Source of the DNA: an uncultured Eubacteriales bacterium
GTDB taxonomy: Bacteria > Bacillota_A > Clostridia > Christensenellales > Aristaeellaceae
Assembly (NCBI GenBank): GCA_902775835.1
Contig: CACYNZ010000028.1
Span: 1 to 16,999, forward strand
DNA length: 16,999 nucleotides
Reading direction: 5' to 3'
The number at the start of each line of letters is the position of its first letter. Position 1 is the stretch's first letter. A program made the position numbers and the translations under genes. Positions 6,527-14,822 of this stretch are shown piece by piece. The notes below the pieces were generated by a model. That model saw nothing but the letters and a program-made list of their open reading frames with translations, ran no database searches and had not been told where the DNA came from.

Positions 6527-7081
6527 ATGAAAACCGGAAGAAGAATCATCGTTCTGATCTGCTCAGTCCTGCTTCTTGTGTTCCTGATCTCCTGCAGCAG
6601 TCTGGCGCTTGCTGAGGAAGTGCCGGAACTGAACTGGGCGGATCTGGCTGCCGAAAAAACAGAGGCGGAGGGATCATTCCAGGAGATTGAAATACCGAAT
6701 CTTCCTTCGATCAAGATCTGGATTCCCGCTGAATTGGTTTCGGTTGATACCAGCTTCATGGATGGTCCGTTCAAGCCTGCTGCGCTTTACGGGGCAGCAG
6801 ATCAGACCAGGTCTGTCATTCTTTTTGTTTCAGAGGTATCCAGCCTGGATGAATATGCTGCACTTATGGAAAAAGAAGGCGGTGGATCAAACTTCAGGGA
6901 TGTTATCATCAATGGCGTTGCATGCATTTCTTACGATGTGGAAAAAGATAATATTCTGAGTCTGATATACCCGGTTTCTGATCATATGGTGCTTTCTGTG
7001 AACTGTATGCCAATGGACGCAGATGAAAACTGGGAGGATGCAAGAAATATCATTCTTGCATCCATTCAACCTATGGAATAA
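6527..7081 (+). CDS. Putative lipoprotein of unknown function
   Basis: About 184 residues. A lysine/arginine N-terminus (MKTGRRI) and a hydrophobic core are followed by a lipobox-like LISC (C23 from ATG 6527), so it is probably a lipid-anchored exported protein; LALA-EE just after could instead be a type I cleavage site. The mature part is acidic and mixed alpha/beta with no motif I recognise. GGAGG at 6513-6517 is 9 bases before ATG 6527 and only 3 before ATG 6521, which favours 6527. It lies 96 bases after the membrane kinase on the same strand, so a link with the kinase's outside domain is possible but unproven. A strong terminator follows. Confidence 0.65.
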   Translation: MKTGRRIIVLICSVLLLVFLISCSSLALAEEVPELNWADLAAEKTEAEGSFQEIEIPNLPSIKIWIPAELVSVDTSFMDGPFKPAALYGAADQTRSVILFVSEVSSLDEYAALMEKEGGGSNFRDVIINGVACISYDVEKDNILSLIYPVSDHMVLSVNCMPMDADENWEDARNIILASIQPME

Positions 7082-7133
7082 ACTGTTTCATACCTGAAGC
7101 GCCTGATCTCGGTCAGCCGGGACAGGAAAAACA

Positions 7134-7186
7134 AAACAAAAGAAGTGAAGAAACGCAGAATAGCGGCTTCTTCACTTCTTTTGTTT
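7134..7186. terminator. Strong bidirectional terminator between convergent genes
   Basis: A perfect 19-bp inverted repeat (7134-7152 and 7168-7186, AAACAAAAGAAGTGAAGAA and its complement) with a 15-nt loop. A-rich and T-rich arms give a U tail in either direction. It separates the plus-strand lipoprotein from the minus-strand oxidoreductase. Confidence 0.85.
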
Positions 7187-7261
7187 ACTGCCAGTCTGTC
7201 TGCGTTACGGAGCCGGTACGGAACCGCTTCTTTTGTGGGGCATTCGGAAAAAGGCTGCGGA

Positions 7262-8596
7262 TCAGCGGTTCAGGCCCGGCACAAAAGCACCCTGGTCCGC
7301 GAGATACTGCCGGATTTCGGCAGTGTCCAGGCTGCGTGTGTTCATATTCCGGCTGTGGATATTCAGCACAGCGGCGGCGCCGGCGGCCTGGCCCATGGCC
7401 ATGCAGGAGGCCTTGACGCGGATGGCGGAATTGCAGGACCTGTCGGATGACACGCAGCGTCCGGCTGTGTAGACATTTCTCAGTCCCCGCGGCCGCAGGG
7501 CGCCCATCGAAATGGTGGGCGTCTTTTCGTCATGCAGGTAGATGATCTCGGATGCCTGGTGATCCCGGTGCAGGTCAATGAACCAGTAGGTGTAGCATAC
7601 GGCGTCCGGATAGACCTTTTTCTCGAGATATTCCTCGCCTGTCATGACCGTATCCCCCAGAATCCTGCGGCTTTCCCTTGGCGCGGACTCAGGCGCGCTT
7701 CCCAGGATCCGGAAGGGCTCGCCACCCTGACGCAGGGCGCGCATGAGTTCGGTCTGCGCACGGCGGGCGCGGATTTCCGCTATGGTCCGGCTGTCGCTGT
7801 CTGCGGTGTTCAGGCCTGTGACATGGTTGGTGTTGTCACCGCCGGTTTCAAGAAAATATCCAAGGTCCACGCATAGCATCTCGGAGAGAGCGGGATTACG
7901 GCGTACAGCTTCCTGCCAGGCCTGCTGCGCGGCGGTGAGATCCGGGGCAGACGCGGGGGAGGCGTCCGGGTACAGGCGTATGGTGCCTGGCTGAAGCTCG
8001 GAGGGAAGATGGTATTCCGCTCCGGCCCATGCGCAGAGGTCGCCGTCGCCGGTGCAGTCAATGAAGATCTCGGCGCGGTGACGGACAAGGCCTGACTTGG
8101 TGGAGACGATGACGGCAAGCACCTGTGTGCCCTCCGGGGTATCCTCTGTTTCCACGGCGACCATGGACTGCCGGTAAAACAGTGTGACATTTGCGGAAAG
8201 AAGAAAATCATCCATGCACTGGGCGGCGGCGATCGGGTTGACACGGACGCCGTACTGCCAGTGCACGCGGTATGGCGCGTCCATGTCCGGAATGCTGGCA
8301 AATCCGCGGCGCGCAAGCTCGCGTACATATTCCCAGCCGATACCGGAGATGATCATCCGGTCGCCCGCGGGCCGGTGAGGATTGTTGAACTGGTCAATGG
8401 AATTGCTGCCGAGGACGGTAAGGCTTCCGCCTGGCATGGCAAAATGTTCAAAAAGCGCGACGCGCAGGCCGGCGCGCCCGGCCTGGACAGCCGCGCAGAA
8501 TCCGGCGCAGCCGGCTCCGGCCACAATAACGTCAAACTCGGCCCCTTCCTGAATCTGCATGCAATAACCCCCGAATATGTCATGTGCATACATCAT
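7262..8596 (-). CDS. FAD-dependent oxidoreductase
   Basis: A flavoprotein of the FAD_oxidored family (PF12831-like), 444 residues as opened. Seen: an N-terminal dinucleotide-binding fold (DVIVAGAGCAGFCAAVQAG with GAGCAG at 27-32 and an acidic end of the second strand, LFEHFAMPGG), an IDCTGDGDLCAWAG motif in the middle and a C-terminal GLRNVYTAGRCVSSD FAD-contact segment. The substrate is unknown. The start is uncertain: ATG 8596 lies 1 base after GGGGAG, ATG 8593 lies 4 bases after it, and ATG 8560 has GGGGG 7 bases upstream and leaves 9 residues before the Rossmann strand, the usual arrangement. It is downstream of carB/dapF on the same strand but behind a terminator, and I see no clear promoter of its own, so read-through is possible. 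Confidence 0.85.
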   Translation of the reverse strand: MMYAHDIFGGYCMQIQEGAEFDVIVAGAGCAGFCAAVQAGRAGLRVALFEHFAMPGGSLTVLGSNSIDQFNNPHRPAGDRMIISGIGWEYVRELARRGFASIPDMDAPYRVHWQYGVRVNPIAAAQCMDDFLLSANVTLFYRQSMVAVETEDTPEGTQVLAVIVSTKSGLVRHRAEIFIDCTGDGDLCAWAGAEYHLPSELQPGTIRLYPDASPASAPDLTAAQQAWQEAVRRNPALSEMLCVDLGYFLETGGDNTNHVTGLNTADSDSRTIAEIRARRAQTELMRALRQGGEPFRILGSAPESAPRESRRILGDTVMTGEEYLEKKVYPDAVCYTYWFIDLHRDHQASEIIYLHDEKTPTISMGALRPRGLRNVYTAGRCVSSDRSCNSAIRVKASCMAMGQAAGAAAVLNIHSRNMNTRSLDTAEIRQYLADQGAFVPGLNR

Positions 8597-8646
8597 TCTC
8601 CCCGCAGGGCCGTCTTTCCTGCGCAGTGCTCGGGCGGCGCAAATGG

Positions 8647-8676
8647 AAAACAGGCATCCGGATGTCCGGATGCCTG
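8647..8676 (-). terminator. Terminator of the arginine/carbamoyl-phosphate operon
   Basis: A perfect 11-bp stem (CAGGCATCCGG 8651-8661, CCGGATGCCTG 8666-8676) with loop ATGT. On the minus strand it is followed by TTTT (complement of 8647-8650). It begins about 10 bases past the carB/dapF stop at 8686. Confidence 0.8.
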
Positions 8677-8685
8677 CACGCGGGA

Positions 8686-9540
8686 TCAGTATTCAAAGGT
8701 GCCTTCATAGACCATCACAGTATTGCCGGTGAGAAGGATCCGTCCGGGTTCCACACGCACCAGCAGATCGCCGCCCAGCAGCTTGACCGTGATTTCCGTG
8801 TTCATGTCGCACAGTCCAAGCCGCACGGCTGCCGCGGCGGCGGCACAGGCGCCGGTGCCGCAGGCCAGGGTTTCCCCGCTGCCGCGCTCCCATACGCGCA
8901 TGCGCAGCGTGGAGCGGTTCACCACCCGCACGAATTCCGTATTCACGCGCTCCGGGAACAGGGGATGCTGTTCAAACATGGGTCCGATCTCTTCCAGGTT
9001 CAGTCCGTCAATGGCATTGAGGAAAGTGACGCAGTGCGGATTGCCCACGTTCACGCCGGTGACGAACCAGGTGCGTCCGCCGATCTCCAGCGGGTAGTTG
9101 AGAAGCTCCGGATCCGCGCACGCGGCGGGAATCTTCTCCGATGCAAACTCGGCAGCGTCCATTTCCACCGTGGCGGACGTGACCTTGCCGTCCCGCAGGA
9201 ACAGCTGCAGATGATGGATGCCGCTGACGGTTTCAATGGTCATGGACTCGGAGTGGATGAGACCGTGGTCGTACATGTACTTGGCCACGCAGCGTATATT
9301 GTTTCCCGCCATGCGGCCCTCGCTGCCGTCACGGTTGAAGGAGCGCATCCGGCAGTCCGCCGAAGCGGACTTTTCCATGAGCACAATGCCGTCGCCGCCG
9401 ATGCCGTAGTGCGGCGTGCACAGACGCACGCACAGGGACTCAGGTGAGGTGACCCGGCCGTCAAAGTTTTCCACAAAGATATAGTCATTGCCGCAGGAAT
9501 GCATCTTGGCAAAGGATATCTGCTCCCGCCACTTGCGCAT
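8686..9540 (-). other. DapF-like C-terminal domain of the CarB fusion
   Basis: The part corresponding to a whole diaminopimelate epimerase (about 284 residues; stand-alone enzymes are 270-290). The second catalytic cysteine is in GETLACGTGACA. The first, usually in a (Q/M)CGNG motif, is in MAGNN, with alanine (codon at 9309-9307) where cysteine is expected. A cysteine five residues later (NNIRC) is also common in active DapF and is not the catalytic one. An in-frame ATG at 9540 has GGTGGA 10 bases upstream, so some separate synthesis is conceivable. Epimerase activity is therefore uncertain. Confidence 0.75.
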
Positions 9541-12500
9541 ATGGTTGATGTCCACCAGTTCCGTGGTCAGCGGCGTATACCGGCTTTCCAGGATCTGGGC
9601 CAGGGCGTTGGCGGTATCCGGACTGGTGAGGCAGGGAATGCCGCGCTGCATGGCATGCCGGTGCAGCAGCGTATAGTCGCCCACCGTGGTATCCTTCACG
9701 GCCCCTGTATAGATGATGTAGCTCAGATGCCCGCTGTCCATGAGGTCCAGGATCTGACGGCTTTCGCTGGCGTTCTCCACGCTGTGCACGGGTATGCCCA
9801 TGTCGGCGATGGCCAGCGCGGTTCCGCTGGTGGCATACAGGGTCAGGCCCAGGTCATGGAAGCGCTTGGCAAGGGAAATGATTTCCTGGTAATCGTGCTC
9901 TTCCACGGAGATGAGCACACCGGAATCGGGCCGGAGCCTCGGCACGGTGAACCCGGCGGCCGTAAGTCCCTTGAACATGGCCTCGGCCAGGGTCTTGCCC
10001 ACGCCCAGCACTTCGCCGGTGGACTTCATTTCCGGACCGAGGATGGAATTGGCATCCGACAGCTTTTCAAAGGAGAAGACCGGCACTTTCACGGCCACAT
10101 ACGGCGGCGTGCGGTACAGGCCGGTGCCGTAGCCGAGGGAGGACAGGGGTTCGCCCAGCATGACATGCGCGGCCAGGTCCACCATGGGCACGCCGGTGAC
10201 CTTGGAAATATAGGGCACGGTGCGGCTGGCCCGGGGATTGACCTCGATGACATAGAGTTCCCCGCCGTAGATCAGGTACTGGATGTTCACCAGTCCCTTG
10301 GTGCCCAGAGCCAGGGCGAGCTTTTCCGAGGAATCGCAGATGCGCTTCAGGTCCCGGTCATGCAGGTTGTAGGGCGGATAGACGGCGATGGAATCGCCGG
10401 AATGCACGCCGGCGCGCTCGATATGCTCCATGATGCCGGGAATCAGGACATCGCGGCCGTCGGAAATGACGTCCACTTCCAGCTCAATGCCGGGCATGTA
10501 CTGGTCCACGAGCACCGGGTTTTCAATGCCGCCTGCGAGAATGCGCTCCATATAGGCGCGGGTGTCTTCCCTGGAGCGGACAATGGTCATGTTCTGTCCG
10601 CCGATGACATAGGAGGGCCGCAGAAGCACGGGATAGCCCAGCGACTCCGCAGCCTGCAGGGCTTCGTCCATGGTGCGCACGGCCAGGCCCTTGGGACGCG
10701 AGATATGGAAGCGCTCCAGAAGCCGGTCGAACTGTTCCCGGTCCTCAGCCATGTCAATGCCTTCGGCGCTGGTGCCGAGGATGGGCACATGGTGCTCATG
10801 CAGGTAGGCGGTCAGATGAATGGCGGTCTGTCCGCCGAAGGCCACCACCACGCCGATGGGCTTCTCCACTTCCAGAATGGACGCCACATCCTCCGGGGTC
10901 AGGGGCTCGAAATAGAGACGGTCAGCCGTGTCATAGTCCGTGGACACGGTCTCGGGATTGTTGTTGACAATGACCACGTCATAGCCCATGTCCCGCAGCG
11001 TCCAGACGCAGTGCACCGAGGAATAGTCAAACTCAATGCCCTGTCCAATGCGGATCGGGCCGGAGCCCAGCACCAGCACCACGGGCTTTCCGGAGCGCCG
11101 GAACGGCCTGGACTCGCAGACACTGTCGCAGCAGGAATAGAAATAGGGCGTTCTGGCGTCAAACTCGGCGCCGCAGGTATCCACCATCTTGTAGCTGTAG
11201 TGGAAGGTCATGGGCAGGTCCTGTCCGCTCAGGCGCCGGATGGCGGCATCCGTGAATCCCAGATGCTTGGCCTGCATGTATATGTCCGTGCAGAGCGCGC
11301 CGGAGGCGAGCGTGTCCTCCATGTGGATCAGGTTCTCAATCTTGTAGAGGAAGAACCGGTCCACCATGGTCAGGGCATGAATGTCGTCCACGCTCATGCC
11401 GCCGCGCAGGGCTTCATAGATGGTGAACAGCCGGTGGTCATCCTGGTCCATGAGCCGCTCGGCGGCGGGCCTGCTGTCCAGGGGCGCGCACTTCAGGGTG
11501 TCCAGCCCGATCTCCGCGCCGCGGACGGCCTTCATCAGCGCTTCCTCAAAGCACTGACCGATGGCCATGACTTCGCCCGTGGCCTTCATCTGGGTGCCGA
11601 GCCTGCGGCTGGCGCCGGCAAACTTGTCAAACGGCCACTTGGGGAACTTCACCACCACATAGTCTATTGTGGGCTCAAAGCAGGCGCAGGTGACGCCGGT
11701 GATATCATTGGGGATCTCGCTCAGGTCATACCCCAGCGCCAGACGCGTGGTGATCTTGGCAATGGGATAGCCCGTGGCCTTGGAGGCCAGGGCGGAGGAA
11801 CGCGAAACCCTGGGGTTCACCTCAATGACGGCGTACTCGAAGGATTCGGGATGCAGCGCGAACTGGCAGTTGCACCCGCCCACAATATTCAGCGCGGAGA
11901 TCATGCTCAGCGCGGCGGAACGCAGCATCTGGTATTCCTTGTCGGACAGGGTCAGGGCAGGGGCCACCACAATGGAGTCACCGGTGTGCACGCCCACGGG
12001 ATCCACGTTTTCCATGGAGCACACGGCAATCACATTGCCCAGGTGGTCGCGCATGGTTTCAAACTCGATTTCCTTCCAGCCGGCAATGCTCTTTTCCACC
12101 AGGATCTGATGAATGGGGGAAAGGTCCAGACCGTTGCGCGCGATCTGCAGAAACTGTTCCGGGGTTTCGCAGATACCGCCGCCGGTGCCGCCCAGGGTAT
12201 AGGCCGGGCGCACAATGACGGGATACCCGATGTCCTCCGCCGCCTTCACGGCGGCGTCCAGGTCCGTGGCGATTTCTGAGGGCACCACCGGCTGTCCGAT
12301 GCTCTTCATGGTCTCGCGGAACAGTTCGCGGTCCTCGGCCTTTTCAATGGCGTCCAGATTGGAGCCAAGGAGCCGCACGCCCAGCTTTTCCAGCACCCCG
12401 CTGCGGCTCAGCTGCATGGCAAGGGTCAGGGCGGTCTGTCCGCCGAGCCCGGCCAGGAGGCCGTCCGGCCGTTCCTTTTCCAGAATCCTGGTGAGGGTGG

Positions 12501-12714
12501 GTACGTCCAGGGGTTCCAGATAGATTTCGTCCGCCAGATGGCGGTCGGTCATGATGGTGGCCGGGTTGGAATTGACCAGCACCACATTGATGCCCTCTTC
12601 CTTCAGCACCCGGCAGGCCTGGGCCCCGGCATAGTCGAACTCGGCCGCCTGACCGATGACAATGGGCCCGGAACCGATGACCAGTACCTTGCGGATGGTC
12701 GGATCCTTAGGCAT
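8686..12714 (-). CDS. carB: Fusion: carbamoyl-phosphate synthase large subunit plus diaminopimelate epimerase-like domain
   Basis: One unbroken frame of 1342 residues. Residues 1 to about 1050 are a complete CarB (E. coli CarB has 1073): the first ATP-grasp half with GYPVIVRPAYTLGGTGGG near 164, the second with GYPVLLRPSYVIGGQN near 693, and a C-terminal MGS-like allosteric domain at about 920-1050 (LYATSGTALAIADMG near 960). It makes carbamoyl phosphate from ammonia, bicarbonate and two ATP, with ammonia from CarA. From about 1059 a DapF-like domain of 284 residues follows (FAKMHSCGNDYIF, GIGGDGIVLM, FNRDGSEGRMAGNNIRC, WERGSGETLACGTGA). DapF interconverts LL- and meso-diaminopimelate using two cysteines: C1285 is present, but the position of the first is A1136. 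Start chosen at ATG 12714, 8 bases after GGGAGG; it overlaps carA by 8 bp. M1059 (9540) could be a weak internal start. Confidence 0.9.
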   Translation of the reverse strand: MPKDPTIRKVLVIGSGPIVIGQAAEFDYAGAQACRVLKEEGINVVLVNSNPATIMTDRHLADEIYLEPLDVPTLTRILEKERPDGLLAGLGGQTALTLAMQLSRSGVLEKLGVRLLGSNLDAIEKAEDRELFRETMKSIGQPVVPSEIATDLDAAVKAAEDIGYPVIVRPAYTLGGTGGGICETPEQFLQIARNGLDLSPIHQILVEKSIAGWKEIEFETMRDHLGNVIAVCSMENVDPVGVHTGDSIVVAPALTLSDKEYQMLRSAALSMISALNIVGGCNCQFALHPESFEYAVIEVNPRVSRSSALASKATGYPIAKITTRLALGYDLSEIPNDITGVTCACFEPTIDYVVVKFPKWPFDKFAGASRRLGTQMKATGEVMAIGQCFEEALMKAVRGAEIGLDTLKCAPLDSRPAAERLMDQDDHRLFTIYEALRGGMSVDDIHALTMVDRFFLYKIENLIHMEDTLASGALCTDIYMQAKHLGFTDAAIRRLSGQDLPMTFHYSYKMVDTCGAEFDARTPYFYSCCDSVCESRPFRRSGKPVVLVLGSGPIRIGQGIEFDYSSVHCVWTLRDMGYDVVIVNNNPETVSTDYDTADRLYFEPLTPEDVASILEVEKPIGVVVAFGGQTAIHLTAYLHEHHVPILGTSAEGIDMAEDREQFDRLLERFHISRPKGLAVRTMDEALQAAESLGYPVLLRPSYVIGGQNMTIVRSREDTRAYMERILAGGIENPVLVDQYMPGIELEVDVISDGRDVLIPGIMEHIERAGVHSGDSIAVYPPYNLHDRDLKRICDSSEKLALALGTKGLVNIQYLIYGGELYVIEVNPRASRTVPYISKVTGVPMVDLAAHVMLGEPLSSLGYGTGLYRTPPYVAVKVPVFSFEKLSDANSILGPEMKSTGEVLGVGKTLAEAMFKGLTAAGFTVPRLRPDSGVLISVEEHDYQEIISLAKRFHDLGLTLYATSGTALAIADMGIPVHSVENASESRQILDLMDSGHLSYIIYTGAVKDTTVGDYTLLHRHAMQRGIPCLTSPDTANALAQILESRYTPLTTELVDINHMRKWREQISFAKMHSCGNDYIFVENFDGRVTSPESLCVRLCTPHYGIGGDGIVLMEKSASADCRMRSFNRDGSEGRMAGNNIRCVAKYMYDHGLIHSESMTIETVSGIHHLQLFLRDGKVTSATVEMDAAEFASEKIPAACADPELLNYPLEIGGRTWFVTGVNVGNPHCVTFLNAIDGLNLEEIGPMFEQHPLFPERVNTEFVRVVNRSTLRMRVWERGSGETLACGTGACAAAAAAVRLGLCDMNTEITVKLLGGDLLVRVEPGRILLTGNTVMVYEGTFEY

Positions 12715-13762
12715 GATCATCACCTCCCATCATGGACATGAATTCATCAAAGAGGAAACCGGTGTCATGCGGTCCGGAACAGGCTTCCGGATGGAACTGC
12801 ACCGTCATGGCATCCCGATACAGCATGCCTTCGCAGCTTCCGTCATTGGCATTGCGCAGGATTTCCTCGCCGATGCCGGTGAGGCTGTCCGCCACCACGG
12901 CATAGCCGTGGTTCTGGGACGTGATGAAGGTGCGTCCGGAGCGCAGGTCGCGCACCGGCTGATTCGCGCCGCGGTGGCCGTACTTGAGCTTGGTGGTCTG
13001 TCCGCCCATGGCCAGCGCGGTCAGCTGATGTCCCAGACAGATGCCGAACACGGGCACCTGGCCCAGCATTTTGCGGATCTGCTGGATCTGATATTCATTC
13101 TCGGCCGGGTCCCCGGGTCCGTTGGACAGCATGATGCCGTCGGGATGCAGGGAGAGCACGTCCTGCGCGCTGGCGGTGGCCGGCATGCAGATGACGCGGC
13201 AGCTGCGGCTGAGAAGCTCGCGCACAATATTCTTCTTGGCGCCGTAGTCCATGAGCACCACCGTGTGCAGCGCATGCTCCGGCTCGGAAACCTCGGGCTC
13301 GCGGCAGCTGCAGCGCAGGACCTCGCCGGAGACCCGATAGGTATTGAGTATGCTCAGATCCTCGGGCATGTGCTCGCAGATCATGGCGTTCATGGTGCCG
13401 TATTCCCGCAGGATCCGGGTCAGATGCCGGGTATCCAGGCCGGTGAGGCAGGGAATGTGCATATCCATGAGATACTCGCCCAGGGGTCCGCGGCAGCGGA
13501 AGTTTTCCGGCTGCGCGCAGAGCTCGCGCACAATGTATCCCCGGAGCGCGGGCCGGCCTTCAAAGTCTTCCGGGATCAGCCCGTAATTCCCGATCATGGG
13601 GAAGGTCTGGATGACGATCTGCCCGGCATAGCTGGGGTCCGTCAGGGTTTCCAGATAGCCGTTCATGCCGGTGGTGAACACAAGCTCGCCCACCGCGGTG
13701 GCGGGATAGCCCGACTGACGGCCCTCAAACACGTCTCCATTGGATAAAATCAGATAGGACAT
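12707..13762 (-). CDS. carA: Carbamoyl-phosphate synthase small (glutamine amidotransferase) subunit
   Basis: 351 residues, a usual length for CarA. It hydrolyses glutamine and passes ammonia to CarB. Seen: the CarA-specific N-terminal domain ([21 protein letters not shown] region, about 25-45) and a class I glutamine amidotransferase domain with nucleophile C242 (FGICLGHQ) and the H324/E326 pair (QFHPEA); LSNGPGDP and SQNHGYAV are also present. GAGGAG lies before ATG 13762. It overlaps the upstream argF stop by 13 bp and the downstream carB start by 8 bp, so argF, carA and carB are translationally coupled. Placement with argG/argF suggests the arginine-regulated carbamoyl-phosphate synthase, though a single enzyme could also serve pyrimidines. 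Confidence 0.95.
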   Translation of the reverse strand: MSYLILSNGDVFEGRQSGYPATAVGELVFTTGMNGYLETLTDPSYAGQIVIQTFPMIGNYGLIPEDFEGRPALRGYIVRELCAQPENFRCRGPLGEYLMDMHIPCLTGLDTRHLTRILREYGTMNAMICEHMPEDLSILNTYRVSGEVLRCSCREPEVSEPEHALHTVVLMDYGAKKNIVRELLSRSCRVICMPATASAQDVLSLHPDGIMLSNGPGDPAENEYQIQQIRKMLGQVPVFGICLGHQLTALAMGGQTTKLKYGHRGANQPVRDLRSGRTFITSQNHGYAVVADSLTGIGEEILRNANDGSCEGMLYRDAMTVQFHPEACSGPHDTGFLFDEFMSMMGGDDHA

Positions 13763-14757
13763 ACTGGCTCCTCACAAAGTGTCGCGGCCATGACAGCCTT
13801 GATGGTGTGCATCCGGTTTTCGGCTTCATCGAACACCAGGGACTGCGGGCTTTCAAAGACCTCGTCCGTGACTTCCATGGCCGTGAGACCGTACTTCTCA
13901 TAGATCTTCTGCCCGATGCCCGTGCCCAGATCGTGGAAGGCCGGGAGGCAGTGCATGAACCGGCACTGGGGACCGGCGAGCTGCATGAGCTCCATGGTCA
14001 CCTGATAGGAAAGCAGGGCGTCAATGCGCTCCTTCCATACCTCATCCGGCTCGCCCATGGACACCCATACATCCGTATAGAGCACATCGGCGTTCAGCAC
14101 GGCCTTGCGCGGATCTTCCTCCCACTCAAGCACGGCGCCGGTTTTCGCGGCCGTGTCAAGACAGAAATGCCGCAGGTGCTCCGACTGGGTATAGGCCTTC
14201 GGGGCGCAGGTCACGAAATGCATGCCCATTTTCGCGCAGCCCGTCAGCAGGGAATTGCCCATGTTGTAGCGCGCGTCCCCGAGATAGACCACCTTTTTGC
14301 CCCTGAGATCGCCGAAATGCTCCCGGATGGTGAGCAGATCCGCCAGGATCTGGGTGGGATGGCTTTCGTTCGTCAGTCCGTTCCAGACAGGAACGCCGGC
14401 ATACCTGGCCAGGGCTTCCACGATTTCCTGGCCGAACCCGCGGTATTCCAGACCGTCAAACATGCGGCCCAGGACCCGGGCGGTATCCGGGATGGATTCC
14501 TTTTTCCCCATCTGGGAAGCTGTGGGGTCCAGGTATGTGGTGTGCATGCCCAGGTCCGCCGCGGCCACTTCAAAGGCGCACCGGGTGCGTGTGCTGGTTT
14601 TCTCAAAGATGAGCGCCACGTTTTTCCCCTCGCAGAGCCGATGGGGCGTATGCGCCTTTTTCAGCTGCTTCAGATGCGCAGCGAGCTCCAGCAGGGAAGT
14701 GATTTCCTCCGGTGTCAGGTCCTGGAGGGTGAGGAAGGATGCGCCGTAAAGAGCCAA
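13750..14757 (-). CDS. argF: Ornithine carbamoyltransferase
   Basis: Joins carbamoyl phosphate and ornithine to citrulline in the cytoplasm. Seen in 335 residues: the carbamoyl-phosphate motif STRTR at 55-59 ([10 protein letters not shown]), [11 protein letters not shown], the ornithine-loop DVWVSMGE and HCLPAFHD. Start: TTG at 14757, 6 bases after GAAGGG, gives the usual family length; the frame stays open further upstream, but that stretch overlaps argG and its sequence is not OTC-like. The gene begins 65 bases after argG, behind a terminator-like hairpin, and overlaps carA by 13 bp. A catabolic ArcB is possible by sequence, but the neighbours point to the biosynthetic enzyme. Confidence 0.93.
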   Translation of the reverse strand: MALYGASFLTLQDLTPEEITSLLELAAHLKQLKKAHTPHRLCEGKNVALIFEKTSTRTRCAFEVAAADLGMHTTYLDPTASQMGKKESIPDTARVLGRMFDGLEYRGFGQEIVEALARYAGVPVWNGLTNESHPTQILADLLTIREHFGDLRGKKVVYLGDARYNMGNSLLTGCAKMGMHFVTCAPKAYTQSEHLRHFCLDTAAKTGAVLEWEEDPRKAVLNADVLYTDVWVSMGEPDEVWKERIDALLSYQVTMELMQLAGPQCRFMHCLPAFHDLGTGIGQKIYEKYGLTAMEVTDEVFESPQSLVFDEAENRMHTIKAVMAATLCEEPVCPI

Positions 14758-14787
14758 AGGGATCCCTTCTTTCCGTCCGTTGTCAGG

Positions 14788-14816
14788 AAAAAGCGGGACA
14801 GGCCTGCCTGCCCCGC
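14788..14816 (-). terminator. Terminator-like hairpin between argG and argF
   Basis: In the minus-strand RNA, GCGGGGCAGG and CCUGUCCCGC form a 10-bp stem with one G-U pair around CAGG, followed by UUUUU (complement of 14788-14792). It starts 7 bases after the argG stop and ends about 30 bases before the argF start. It has all the parts of an intrinsic terminator, so it may lower argF-carAB expression relative to argG. Confidence 0.75.
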
Positions 14817-14822
14817 CAAGCG

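Noticed and set aside
9499..12279. Plus-strand open frame of 926 codons opposite carB
   Set aside because: It is the antisense shadow of GC-rich carB/dapF coding sequence; composition is rich in His, Gly, Ala and Gln with no family motifs. The same holds for the long plus-strand frames at 12656-13747, 13807-14838 and 14739-16064.
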